Positions 52,554 through 63,632 of a stretch of 64,000 bases of DNA are shown piece by piece; position 1 is the stretch's first letter, and the number at the start of each line of letters is the position of its first letter. The notes under the pieces are model-generated. The model saw only the letters and a list, made by a program, of their open reading frames with translations. It had not been told where the DNA came from and searched no databases. Made by a program: the position numbers and the translations under genes. The stretch comes from Fragilaria crotonensis (taxonomy: Eukaryota; Bacillariophyta; Fragilariophyceae; Fragilariales; Fragilariaceae): positions 62,001 to 126,000 of the forward strand of contig JAKSYS010000048.1 in NCBI GenBank assembly GCA_022925895.1, read 5' to 3'.

Positions 52554-53995
52554 ATGCTAGTATCTGAGACAATTTGGAAGAGAGGACTGTTGTCGTATGC
52601 GGACGAAATGGAACAAACGGCTTCCTTGCTTGCGAATGCTTTGGCAAATGTGGCTGCTGGGGTTGCAGTTGACGTTGCAGGAAAGAAGTCATCTTCCTCT
52701 GCAACTAGAACAAGGACACGCGGTGGATCAGCCCCTGGACGTTCATTTCGACGTCGTATCCGACGTTCGGTTGAGGACATTTACCGACAGCTAGGTGATG
52801 TGTACTTCAGGAGGGCATACAGAATGAAGTACACCACCTTCAAACGTCTTGCTAATGACCTTCGGCAGAGTATACTAGACGTATCAGGTCAGAAAGATGG
52901 AGGTCAATCCAGGCATGTTCCGAATGGCCGTATCTCACCTGATGTACGCCTTGCGTGTGCCATACGATGGTTTGCTGGAGGCTCTCCGTATGACATAATG
53001 ACGACGTTTGGTATTGGTCACACCGACACATTTAACAGTTTTTGGTACGTTGTTGAGGCAATAAACAAACATCCCAACTTTGTCATAGCATATCCTGAAG
53101 ATCATGATGTGCAGAGGGCCATCGCTGAAGGCTTTTTCAAAGTGTCAAAGGCTGGTTTCAAGTGCTGTGCCGGTGCAATTGATGGAATACTGATATGGAC
53201 ACATAAGCCCTCCAAGAAAGACTGCAGGGAGGCTGGTTGCGACGAGGGAAAGTTCAACTGCTCACGAAAGAAGAAGTATGGCTTAAATTGTCAGGCAGTG
53301 TGTGATGTCCGCGGACGAATTCTGGACATTTCTATTCAATACCCTGGTTGTACTTCCGATTGTCTTGCCTTTGAAGGCATGTCACTTCACCAAAAGCTAG
53401 AGGATGGCATCCTAGCTCCTGGACTATGTATCTTCGGCGACAATGCTTATTTAAATACAGCGTACATGGCGACACCCTATCCTGGCGTGTCTGGTGGGAC
53501 ACGAGATTCTTATAACTTTTATCACTCCCAATTGAGGATACGAATTGAGTGTACATTCGGTATGCTTACGATGAGGTGGGCAATACTGCGAAGTGCAATC
53601 CCTGTGAATGTCACAATAAAAAAGACAGTGGCTCTCGTTCTTGCACTCGCAAAACTTCATAACTTTGCATTGAAGTTGAGGATGGACGATCTGATCTCAC
53701 GTATATTGCTAATGATGAATGGAACAGCGAACTCAATGGCAGTGTGCCGTTGGTCCCAGTAACAGTGCGAGACTTGTCGGAAGAGAGTTCGTCGTCTGCA
53801 AACAACGAGGATGTCCTTCCAATACAATTGTTGCATGGTGGCGAGCATTTTGATGATATTGGTGGTATGATTGGTCGATATAACAGACAGCGACGATACA
53901 ACAGAAATACGAGTGGACCTCTCCCGCGCGACCGATTGCACTCGCATGTTGCATCCATTGGCATCACGCGACCGACGCCACTGCCACGACGGTAG
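52554..53995 (+). pseudogene. PIF/Harbinger transposase (DDE_Tnp_4) with a C-terminal frameshift
   Basis: From ATG 52554 to TAA 53762 in the first frame, then VPLVPVTVRDLSEE...LLHGGEHFDDI...LPRDRLHSHVA to TAG 53995 in another frame. The change near 53692 (after RMDD, before SDLTYIANDEWN) fits one lost base. The nuclease domain is complete: helix-rich N-terminus with RRRIRRSVEDIY, GAIDGILIW (first Asp), PGCTSDCLAFE (second Asp), GDNAYLNTAYMATPYPG and IRIECTFGML (terminal Glu). It cuts at the TIRs and, in known Harbinger systems, needs the second protein for nuclear entry or DNA binding. The frameshift lies beyond the catalytic core, so activity is uncertain, not excluded. Confidence 0.85.
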
Positions 53996-54072
53996 AACTA
54001 GTATCCGCGGGCCCCACCGACTCGACGTCTCCTATCTGAAATCTTATAGGCAGTGTAAACTAGTACTAGAAA

Positions 54073-55817
54073 TCAGCTGGTGCTGGCTGCTGGTGAAAGA
54101 ACATCGGACAATTCATCTAGCTCCTTCATAATGAGTTCGCATTCTTCGTCAAAGAATGTCAGAAGCGAAGCAGCTCTTGGATCATTCATGTCAAGTTCCG
54201 CTCTCGCTCGGCGAAACTCACGGGCTTTATCAGTGAGCTGCGATCGACGTTCAAACTTGCGTTTCCTGTCTTGCTCACTCCTTTCAACCATAAATCTGTT
54301 TTCCTCCATCGCCTTTTGATGCTCGCGATCTATAATGCGTTGCTCCACCATTGTTTCTTGTATACTCGCAATCCTGTTCAGGCTTTCTGCAAGTGGTTCG
54401 AACAATCCTGGCGGGCTCACATGTTGATCAGCAGCATCCTGTCGACCACGAAGCCTGGCGGTGACTGTAGTTGGAGCATCAGAAGCGTCTGCGGCACCAG
54501 TGCCTTCTGTGAGACACTGCAAAGACGATTGGAGAAGTTGGTGAGAATCAGCGACTTCCCAGAAATACAAAAGGTAGGATGGTCTACCATTCAGAAAGGA
54601 TTGGCGAAGATGCAATGCACGAGCTGGACGGTTCCTGAGTCCACCGATTGTATCATTCGTACCATGCCTGGGATGACAATTGGATGTTAAACTGCTCGTA
54701 GTCATCATGGAGACATCCGCCTCCTCCTGCTGCTCATTGTCATCAAGAATGTCAATGTTGTCCTGTTCCTCGTCCTCTTCAGTGCTCCCACCCTCACCTT
54801 GTCCGCTTCTTTCCCAATCCCTAATGATGCGAAGGAGATCTGTTCGCATAGATGTGAATGAGTCCAATACCTTCTTGGGCGTTGCCGGTGTGAAATGAGC
54901 AACGCAGTGGTAGGAGCAATCAATGGAGCTTACGTAATCAGAATGACAAGATGACGATGGAGCTCTCGGGTTGTAGTCTTTATCATTCCATAAATTTGAA
55001 ATTAGTTCAAATACAGTTAAGGATCTGTGAACAAGAGCAACGCATACTAGTGTGAGTATCCAAAATACAAATGGGAAGCAATGACAGGCAGGAGCATACC
55101 ACATACGTACCTACGCTCACTATTGCGAGCATCTAATTCAGCACGTGATGGTGCGTCAGCTCGTCTCAAAAATGCAGCTTTTATGTTGTCTTGTGTAAAG
55201 CACATGATCAATCGAAGGTACGGCACGATTCCACGCCAGTTCGATCCTCCTCTGGTATTACCGCCGCCACTCGCATCAGTACTACCACCACCACCCGCTA
55301 GATCAGAGGGCAACACTTGCTGTTCCCGAGCCCTTCTTAGAAGCATCTGCTTCAGCCGGAGTGTTTCGGCGGTCAAAAAGGCAATGTCTGCTTGGTCCTT
55401 GATTGGATGGCTCTCCAGCCATTGGATCTGGCGTGTCCTTGGCCAGTTGACAGGGCGAGGCAAGGGAGAAATCGCGAAGAGGGTAGCACGTCGCACGATT
55501 TCAGTGACGTAATCCTTGCTCTGAGGACGCATTACGGTTTTTGGGAGAAGGGACCATGGCTCATCGTCAAAGGAGAACAATGGTTTATCCTCCTCCTCGT
55601 CTGCACAACTGGAACGACTGCTGTCATCGCTATCATCAACACCAGATGTACTACGACCATACAGTCCAACAGACAAAAGGTATAAGACCTTTTTCTCGTT
55701 GCCTGAGTCAATGTATACCTGTTGAGAAACACAGGTGCCGTTGTCGTACATTGATTCAAGAGTGGTATCTGTATACCCTTCTTCAGCAACGACATTGTCA
55801 TTGAGAGAAGAACTCAT
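54073..55817 (-). CDS. Harbinger second ORF (accessory DNA-binding-type protein), 2 exons
   Basis: Exons 55817-55111 and 55024-54073 join across an 86-nt GTACGT...ACAG intron that rebuilds Arg at the junction, giving 552 residues. Features: Ser/Asp-rich start; NWPRTRQIQWLESHPIKD and helices with RLKQMLLRRAREQQ; a Gly-rich linker; GSNWRGIVPYLRLIMCFTQ before the junction; TVFELISNLWNDKDYNPR after it; an acidic stretch (TEEDEEQDNIDILDDNEQQ); and a long charged helix (MEENRFMVERSEQDRKRKF) likely to form a coiled coil. It sits tail-to-tail with the transposase inside the same TIRs. Harbinger second proteins are usually Myb/SANT-like; I cannot point to three clear Myb tryptophans here. Myb-like function is therefore inference from position. 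Confidence 0.6.
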
Positions 55818-56260
55818 AGTAGAGGAGAGAAGATGCACGTCTGCTTCTCCCCCCGCTGCCAAAATACTCAAAGTACCTGCTAGTAGAGTACCAAGCAACT
55901 GCAGCACCACCAGCCTAGTCGTTGTCCGTGCTCCTTGTTGAAGTCTGAAATTGACGTCACAACAATTGCAGTAATCCCTTCCTCAATTGTCAATACGTAC
56001 TGGATGGTACCCTATTGACAAGTGAAGGAAAGGAACAACTGAATGGAGCAAAGATCAACAAAATGAAATGAGAACAGCACTACTTTGACTGCGAACATGT
56101 ACTCTTGCAGTATGGTGTTTGCGAAAGTGGAGGGAAGATTGTGGGAAGATTGTGGGAAGATTTTTATGATCCTCCAGTTCAACATGTCAGAACGAATGGT
56201 CAAAACTGTAGCAATTCAATAGGATATGAAACTTGGATACTTCGACTTGGACAAAAAGTT

Positions 56261-56290
56261 GAGGCGGACTTGGACATCCAAGTCCGCCTC
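56261..56290. repeat. Perfect palindrome (14-bp arms) near the right Harbinger end
   Basis: GAGGCGGACTTGGA, two bases (CA), then its exact inverse complement. It lies about 105 bp inside the right end of the element and would form a stable hairpin. It contains the CTTGGA core seen in the subterminal motifs. Confidence 0.8.
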
Positions 56291-56396
56291 AGATGAGTCC
56301 CGCCAAAGGGTCGATCGAAGTTGAGTCACGAAGAAACTGGTGATGAGCCCTTGGAAACTTGGGAACTTGGATCGAAAAATTCTTGTATGGACACTC

Positions 56397-57885
56397 AAGC
56401 TTGAGCGTGAGGTGTGAGGTTATGTACTGGGGACTTAAACAGGTGAACAGTCCCAGCCCCATAGCGAAATCTCAACTATCCGGTAGAAGCAACCTGACAT
56501 ATTGGCCACACGAAGTTTCCAAAAATCATATGTATCTCTGTAGGCGAAAATTTCAATTTCTGAATAGGCCATTCGATACAGCTTGTTGAGTTTAATCTAA
56601 AACATATCTTCACTTTTCATTTTGAATCGACAGATTTCTCAATATTTTGAGTACCGTTTTTTGGGGAATCTTGGCCCAAATTCAAGATGCTGAATTGCTT
56701 GGCACCGCGGTGAATTTGCTAGTTAAAAAATTGACACCATCTCATGGTTACCCTGTCACCCAAGTTCATGATTTTATTGCAGATTTGGAGAGGAGAGATG
56801 CTGTCCTTGAATAATGTCACTAAACAAAACATAAATCAAGCAACTCTTCATTGTGAACTACGATGAAAACAAAGGGAGTATTTGCGCCTGTAGGTTCTAC
56901 GTATGGTCATATTGACCGTACGAGCCTAGTACAGTACCTCCTACTATTACTGAGTATGGGAGCAACACAAATCAACGAGGGACGAATGAAGGGCGACAGA
57001 TAAATGTCAATTATTATTGCATAAGAATAAATGAATAGATCTTCATCAGGGGATTCGAAAGACACCTCTACTTTTGTTGTTGATTATAAACTGAACGAGT
57101 AAAAAAATAATCAAATCCTACGGGGGTTTCTACAGAGCATATACCACAGCCATTTTGGCCAATATGTAAGATGTCCAATGATGTCAGGTTGCTTCTAATG
57201 CTGTCCGGTAATGCTTTTCAATGACTCTGAAAGCTGGGACCATCATCAGGTTGAGGGAATCCAGGGACCCACTGGGGGGCAAATGTACCCTCCAAGCAGC
57301 TCCGATATTCAGACCATATCCGCCAACGCCCTATGGACAGGCAAATACTTGACCGGCGGCGCACCAGCAGTCCATTGATGGATTTGCATTTGCTGCATCC
57401 GCATAGGACTGCAGATGCCGGTCGTCGAATTGGGCTGCTGTTAATAGCGCCGACCATGCCTGGCGTGACCGGTCAAAAGCCAGACAAAGCCTTTCCATGA
57501 AAGGGTGCGCCAGGGACCACAAATGCTGCATGGAAGGGGACACTCCATCTGGCTGATGAAACTTGTTGGCCGCTGGACTGTGGTCAGCCGCTTTTCACAT
57601 GAATGGTTCCAGACACGCGCTACTCTCCTTAGGTCAAAATGTCGAGCCTGCATAACATTACCCAGAATTTCCAGAAACGCCATTTTGCAGAATAATGTAA
57701 CTGCGGCTATGAAACAGTCTTTCCAACTTCATGCGGTTGCCTAAACGTAAATGAACCTACTCTCACAGAACCGCCATGTCTTCCTTTCGTACCCAGTACC
57801 CAGAAGTGTCAACGTACAGATGATATCCCTATCTATTCTTCATAAACTAGCAAAAACAATCTGGATCCTTTCGATTCGTCCTGCC
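56397..57885. other. Intergenic region, possible transposon remains
   Basis: No intact gene. Between about 57180 and 57690 the minus strand has three overlapping open frames of 70-80 codons (for example a frame with WSLAHPFMERLCLAFDRSRQ), which have coding-like composition but no clear family. They could be a frameshifted relic. The rest is AT-rich without features. Confidence 0.3.
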
Positions 57886-59779
57886 TTAAGCATATTCACT
57901 ACAAAAGGTCTCGTAGTGGTTCCGAATGGCATCGACACAGCGTGCCATCTCCTCTTCAGACGGCAGAAATGTTGTCCGAAATCCATAACGTCCCACTCGC
58001 TGTTCGAAGCCGGATGCGGGCACCACACAAATACCGGTAGCTTCAAGTAATGACACTGCATAGAGTGCATCTGGCGTGGTCTTCATGTCCTTTGCAGCCT
58101 TGATGGCTCCCGCTGGCATATCGACTTTGGGGAAGCAATACATAGCGCCTTGAGCTGGTTGACACGAGAATCCATCAATGGCGTCCAATCCTTCCGAAAC
58201 TAACTTTGCGCGGCGCTTGAGAGATTGAAAAATTGCTTCCTTCTCTGCCTCATGCGAGTCATAAGATTCGTCCCCAGGCTCTGGTCCCCGAACCATCAAC
58301 GAAGTGATGATTTGACCCGAGACTGTACTGCAAAGCGATGATGATGCAAGCTTATAAATATGACCTTTCACGGCTTCGTCAAAGCCAAATAGTTCCATGT
58401 ATCCGCCGCGACGACCTGTGCAACAAGGACTGTCAGTTATCAAGATGAAGACGGACAACACAAAGCATGCTCGTCACCAACGTACCACATTCTCCGTACA
58501 ACCCTTTGCTGGTCGAATGGAAGGAAGCCAACTCGATGACATCATTAACACCAGCATCATACGCAGCCTTCTTGCAAGAGTTGAATTTCAAGTCATCGTC
58601 GTAGATGTTAGCTTGATATACTTCATCAGCCAACAGCACCAGCTTATGTTTCGCGCAAAACTTTACGATGTCCTGGACTGCACTCTCAGATAGAACCTGA
58701 CCAGTGGGGTTGCCGGGGTTGATCAGGACCAAAGCACGAACATCGATGCCCTTGGCGGTAGCCTCCGCTAGTGATCGCTCGAGCTCTTCGAGGTTCAAAT
58801 CCCAGTTCTTCTCTTCGTCCAGAAAATATCCAACCTTGTGGCCATCAAGTAAGTCAATTGTCGCGGAATATATTGGATATTGTGGAATGGGAATCATGAC
58901 ACCACTAATACAGAAACGCGGTAGAGCAATCCGTTAGTCCTGTCACCCACCATTCTTTCGAGTACTGAGCTCACTTTCACAACACTTTCATACTCACCAG
59001 TTTGAGTTTGCAATCAAGCACGTCAAAATCATTTCAATACCAGACGAAGCACCATTCGTCATGAATATGTCCTCAGGGTCGCAGGGAATACCTCCATCTC
59101 TGTCCTCGATGAATGCCGCAATGTGTTTTCTAAACAGAAGAGCGCCCTGTGAGTGACTGTAGGCCCCAGAACCTCCACCACCGAGTCCCTCTTTGATTTC
59201 CTTAGCACGTTTAATCGCATCTTTTGGAAACAGCTTCGTCGCGTGTTTATGGTTTACTCCCAAATGATCCGGCAGATCGACCAAGGCAAGGACTTGTCTT
59301 GGCCAGGTGAGGGGTTTCTGACCAACCGAATGGGGATTCCCAATATTGGTATAGACAATGTGATCAAACGGGCGGCTGCGATCTCCGGCCGTCAGCTCGG
59401 CATGGATGCGATCGGCAGCAATCACCACTTTTCCGCGGACGGCGTATTCCATTTTGCGAAGTTTCTGTGACATGGTTTCTTCCGTCAAGCGTTTGACATG
59501 CTTCTGTTCTTCCGACGGCAAATCCACTTGAATGGTCTTGGTAGTGGCTGGGAAGAGAGCAAGCAGGGGTCAGATGTGTCGTGTGTCTGGAGGTGCGTTT
59601 TGGAGAGGAGGTCCGTTCAAACATGGCGACGAAATTCGTCGTCGCACTTTTGGACATTTCGACTCGGTTGCCCTTCCGTTCTTACCAGTTGTTGTAGTAG
59701 GATACATTGCCGATTCGCCCCCAACAGATCCTGCGAGGGTCGCCATTGCGAGGGCAAGGTATTTCATTCGCAACATCAT
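57886..59779 (-). CDS. Alanine aminotransferase with N-terminal secretory-type leader, 4 exons
   Basis: Exons, in reading order, 59779-59686, 59547-58998, 58904-58486 and 58415-57886, join at GT-AG introns of 138, 93 and 70 nt in consistent phases, giving 530 residues. PLP class I/II aminotransferase landmarks: ALT-type start KLRKMEYAVRGKVV, VYTNIGNPHSVGQKPLTWPRQVLAL, GLGGGGSGAYSHSQG, MTNGASSGIEMIL, LINPGNPTGQVLS, LLADEVYQANIY (Asp binding the PLP ring N, Tyr) and FHSTSKG(L) with the PLP Lys. It interconverts alanine and pyruvate with glutamate/2-oxoglutarate. The first exon codes only a hydrophobic leader (MKYLALAMATLAGSVGG), so this copy is targeted to ER/plastid or mitochondrion, unlike cytosolic forms. 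It shares a divergent promoter region with the FAD oxidoreductase. Confidence 0.93.
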
Positions 59780-60366
59780 TGTCGTAATTGTTCGTTTACT
59801 CGACAACCGCAGATTTTTGGCGTGTCGTTGGAATGATCATACAGTATAGTACGTGATAGTCTCCCGCATATTCAAGTTTGTTGTCTGTGACTCGACCCGT
59901 CGATCGCAGGTGATGGAGGGATGACGACCTCAAAACTGATTTGGTGACGTCAGATATCAGCGGAACCGCAAACGCACCCCTCAATGAGTTAGTATTATAC
60001 GTAAATGTACGTCATAAGTCATATTCCGAGATGGGCGTATGAGACATACGTTCGCAGCATTTGATTGCATGTCTTTCTGTATGCATACATACAAACTCGT
60101 GCAATCCCCCGGTAGTTTCTGTATGCGGAGTAAGGCTAAGATTACAGTGCGACGTATGAACGTAATGTACAGTGTACAGTACTACTACATGCATATACTC
60201 GCGAGTATTTCTCCTCCCTCCGAGCTACAAGTAGTAGCACGTAGCACATACGACGTATATGGTATATGACATTCGTGCATACAGGTACTGTACGCTGGTA
60301 TCACGTCATCACGTCGCTCCAACCCAGGATCCAGGCGAGCACAACTGTCGACACAGAGAAGATTGC
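59780..60366. promoter_or_regulatory. Divergent promoter of the aminotransferase and FAD oxidoreductase genes
   Basis: 587 bp. TGACGTCA (CRE/bZIP core) at 59945-59952, with a further ACGTCA at 60009-60014. GTAC-rich words at 60165-60290 (GTACAGTGTACAGTACTACT). No gene seen. Confidence 0.5.
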
Positions 60367-61840
60367 ATGATAATGGGAGTTCTTTCGTTGAGTCTCATCC
60401 TTCTGTTGACATTATCATTCCCATTGACTTCCATGGGATTCTCAGCTCCAAAGAATATTGTTGTCGTGGGCGGTGGCATTCAAGGCACATCAGTGGCCTA
60501 CCACCTTTCCAAGAAATGTGACAAGAGTACGCGTATTACTATTCTGGAATCCAAGGAACCCGCAGCTGCCGCCTCGGGCAAGGGAGGTGGTTTCATGGCA
60601 CGGAGTTGGGGTAATGGTTCTCCAACGCAGCGATTGCACGAATTGGCCTTTGATTTGTATCCCACAATTTGTCAGGAAATTGGTTGCACGTCCTATCGGA
60701 AACTACCCGTTCTGAGCGTGTCGCCCGGATATAAGGGGACCCAAGAGGGACGTAAGAAGTATGGCGACCTTATGCCAGATTGGTTAGATGGCGAAGTTGG
60801 CCGCATTTCTCCTATGGGTCGGGGTGATGATACGGCTCAAGTGACCCCTCATGAGTTTGTGCACAAAATGTTGGACGCAGCTGGTGATCGCATTCAACTT
60901 GTTTTGGGAACGTGCACCGGTGTGGAAACCAATCAGGGTCCGGGGACCTCTCGTAAAATCACTGCAGTCAAGTACCGACCGCGAAGGAATGCGAATACGA
61001 GCATGCAGGAAGACGAGGCTGAGGTTCTCCTTGAAGCCGATGCTGTGGTTGTATCGGCTGGCCCTTGGTCATGTGCGGGCGAAGATTGGTTTCAAGGTGC
61101 CGTTGAGCTTCCGATGGAAGGCATCAAATCCACAAGCATAGTATGGAAAAAGCCGGAAGGTGTAGACGATGTTGACGCTACAGCGCTCTTCTGTGGTGAA
61201 GATGATCGCTATGGAACACATTGTAAGTTGCCTATTCTGGGTCTCTTGTGTTCTGTTGCATCGTTGCTGACATTTCATCGGTGCAAATCACAGTGGAAGT
61301 CTATCCTCGGCCTGACGGTACCATTTATCTATGCGGAATTGGTGGGTCGGATTACATCTCCAAGGATGAGTTGAAAGCTGGTGCCTTTCGTGAAGAATGC
61401 CTTGCGAAAGAATCGAGAGTTCAAGCAGCAACCCAAGCATTTCAGAGCATGTCCTCTGCTTACCGGACCAACGGGGAGCTAGATCGCACGCAGGCGTGCA
61501 TGCGGCCTTGTCCGCCAGACGCCATGCCGTACATGGGAAAGGTTCCGGGTTATGTAGGTGCCTACATGAATGCCGGGCACAATTGTTGGTGAGTGCTGTC
61601 GAATTGTTTTCGGCTTAATAAATGACTTCCTTCTTCTCGCGTACGCTGCTAACTTTTTCTTTTACAACAAGGGGAATCGCTTGGGCTCCCGCCTGTGGTG
61701 TTGCAATGTCAGAATTGGTCATGGAGGGAGAGAGCAAAAGCGTGAACCTGGCACCCTTCGATCCATCACGGTTTACAGAACGCCTGAAAGCTGGACGAGG
61801 GCGAAAAAAGCAAGGCGCCGATGTGGGTGAACAATGGTAG
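60367..61840 (+). CDS. FAD-dependent oxidoreductase (DAO family) with signal peptide, 3 exons
   Basis: Exons 60367-61222, 61294-61588 and 61672-61840 join at GTAAGT...ACAG (71 nt) and GTGAGT...CAAG (83 nt) in consistent phases, giving 439 residues. The leader (VLSLSLILLLTLSFPLTSMGFSA) is a signal peptide. A Rossmann FAD site NIVVVGGGIQGTSVAYHL follows (about 31-48), then GKGGGFMARSWG, a substrate domain, and the C-terminal FAD signature split by an intron (YVGAYMNAGHNCW joined to GIAWAPACGVAMSEL). The DAO family includes D-amino-acid oxidase, sarcosine and glycine oxidases; the overall look resembles the FOXRED-like branch. Substrate unknown. With the neighbouring aminotransferase it could serve amino-acid turnover in the same compartment, an inference from proximity only. 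Confidence 0.88.
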
Positions 61841-62493
61841 ATGACCCAAATCTTTTGTAGTTTTAATAGATGAAGTTGCTGCTGAGTCGATGGTTGCGGT
61901 CTGTTCCCCCACAAATACTACTCCGAGTATACGATGTGGACTCCTTTCTTGCATTTCGATGCAGAGAGGCAGGACTGTTTTCTGTCTACTGTCTACTCGG
62001 AGTGCTAATCAGTTATCAGCACACTGTACTCTCACCACCGCCAAATTCTACGTGGTACTGTAGTATGAATAACACGTATTGGAGCACACTGAAACTGACA
62101 AGCATAAATTCCAGATTCCATTTATTAGGATTTGTCTGGTTTGCCATGTGGACAACACTTGGCAATTTCTATTTCAGTCGATCGCCCGCAAAGGCATTGG
62201 GCATTTGAATTTGCGGTGTTGGTACTTGGTACCAGGTATCATTTAAATAGTTGTCATCATTGCTGAGAAGCCTGAGACTGACGGACCCTTGAAATTGACT
62301 TGCTTCTGTCATCCGTACAACTCCAAGAGCTCTGACCTCTGAGAATACTACGCATTACGCTCATCACTCATCACTCATCGGTTTCCACGCCTCCTCCGCA
62401 CAGCAGAGCGACACAACTGTCATCTGGAGGGAACAAGAGATATTCTACCAAGATACTTTTTAGCAAAGTGCGTGCAGCCCGTCGCCTTTCATC
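61841..62493. other. Intergenic region, nothing recognised
   Basis: An open frame of 112 codons at 61870-62208 (plus) has no start context or motif of note and reads through AT-rich spacer. Otherwise nothing seen. Confidence 0.35.
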
Positions 62494-63632
62494 ATGGTTG
62501 AGTTTAATAAAATGTTCGTGATGCTTCCGCTGATCTTGGCCTCTCGGTACATTGATGGCGAAGACCCGAAAGTCATCCTTTACCTTCGAATTGCGTATTT
62601 TTCCGTCCAATCGGTGATTGTGCTCTTTACCATTTACACCTACATCCAAGCGACCGTCGCAGCGCAAGGAAAGGATGATAAGGTCATATTCGTGCCTCCT
62701 GCCGCACAGGTACGTTAGGAATGTCACGTATCGACTCATCATTGTTCAACACCAAAGGGTGCAACGTCTTACACTTCTTTCAATCAATGTTGCACACATA
62801 CACACAGCCATTTGCCGATCCCAATGCCAAGAAAAAGTACACCGAAACTACCTTTGGAGCCCATCTCATCAGTCAAGCTCGCAATCTGTTGGGAAGCACT
62901 TTGTTTGGCATTTGCCTAACGTCTGGATTGCATTATTATCGTGGCATGGTGGTTGGCTTGGCCATTCAGTCCATTATGGGACCACTCACGTTGGTGGAAA
63001 ATCCATTGGTCAAATCGCTCCTTTTTGGAAACGGCATGAGAGAACAAGATAAGATTTTCCAGGAAAAGACGGCAGCCGACCTGACGCCCGACGATGAAGT
63101 GGTGGATGCATCCGGCAACCCCATTGTTCGAACTCTTACGGGAGCAACTTCTACAACAGCCAATGCAACATCTGGTTCTAATAACAAGGGCAATGGGGCT
63201 TTTGAAGAAGTCTTGTTGGACACGTGGGATGCTGGCGCAAAGGCGGATTTGGGCCCGTTGATGGCGATTATTGACAAGAAGAACTGTAATTACAAGACCA
63301 AGGAGAATGGATGGACTCCACTCATGATATTGTCAGGGTTGGTGGGAGTCAAGGGCAACGAAAGTGCCATTCGCCACCTTTTGGCCATTGGTGGAAATCC
63401 AGCTGTGACTGATGTGGAAGGGTGGAATGCGATGCATTGGGCCGCCTTTCATGGAAGCATTGAGGCAGCCACAATCCTTAGCAGTGAGAATAAACTGTGG
63501 GTTGTGGCCGATAAGGAGGGCAAGACACCCTTGGAGCTGGCCAAGGCTGAAGGCAATGCCGATGTAGCGAAACTCTTGGAAGAACTTGAAGCCGAAACAA
63601 CTGCATCGACGGAACCTAAGAAAGACAGATAA
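62494..63632 (+). CDS. PHO88/SND3-like ER membrane protein fused to ankyrin repeats, 2 exons
   Basis: Exons 62494-62709 and 62808-63632 join in phase 0 across a 98-nt GTACGT...ACAG intron, giving 346 residues. Residues 1-190 match the PHO88 layout: MFVMLPLILASRYIDGEDP with VILYLRIAYFS (first membrane helix), a short cytosolic loop with KDDKVIFVPP, then LISQARNLLGSTLFGICLTSG and YRGMVVGLAIQSIMGPLTL and LVKSLLFG. Yeast Pho88 (Snd3) acts in the SND route for ER protein insertion and was first linked to phosphate uptake. Residues about 235-335 are ankyrin repeats: GWTPLMILSG, AIRHLLAIGGNPAVTD, GWNAMHWAAFHGSIEAA, KEGKTPLELAKAEGNADVAKLL. Yeast Pho88 is about 188 aa and lacks ankyrins, so the C-terminus is an added cytosolic binding module. 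A Ser/Thr/Asn-rich linker joins the two parts. Confidence 0.8.

Larger units (their letters stand above)
52310..56396 (+). mobile_element. PIF/Harbinger DNA transposon with two convergent ORFs and TIRs
   Basis: Ends GAGTGTCCATACAAG at 52310-52324 and, inverted, CTTGTATGGACACTC at 56382-56396, extended by imperfect similarity (TCGATCCAAGT, CCAAGGG) over about 50 bp. Inside are a plus-strand DDE transposase and a minus-strand second ORF, the usual two-gene layout of Harbinger. Subterminal copies of CTTGGATCGA-like words occur near both ends (52327-52350, 52420-52430, 56366-56375) and may be transposase binding sites. I do not see a clean 3-bp (TWA) duplication at the borders, so the exact ends may be off by a few bases. 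Confidence 0.8.

Noticed and set aside
55680-55760. Possible extra intron (GTATAC...CGTAG) in the Harbinger second ORF
   Set aside because: Removing it brings a stop codon into frame, whereas the unspliced frame is open.
61870-62208. 112-codon plus-strand open frame
   Set aside because: AT-rich spacer with no motif; neighbouring genes are spliced and complete without it.
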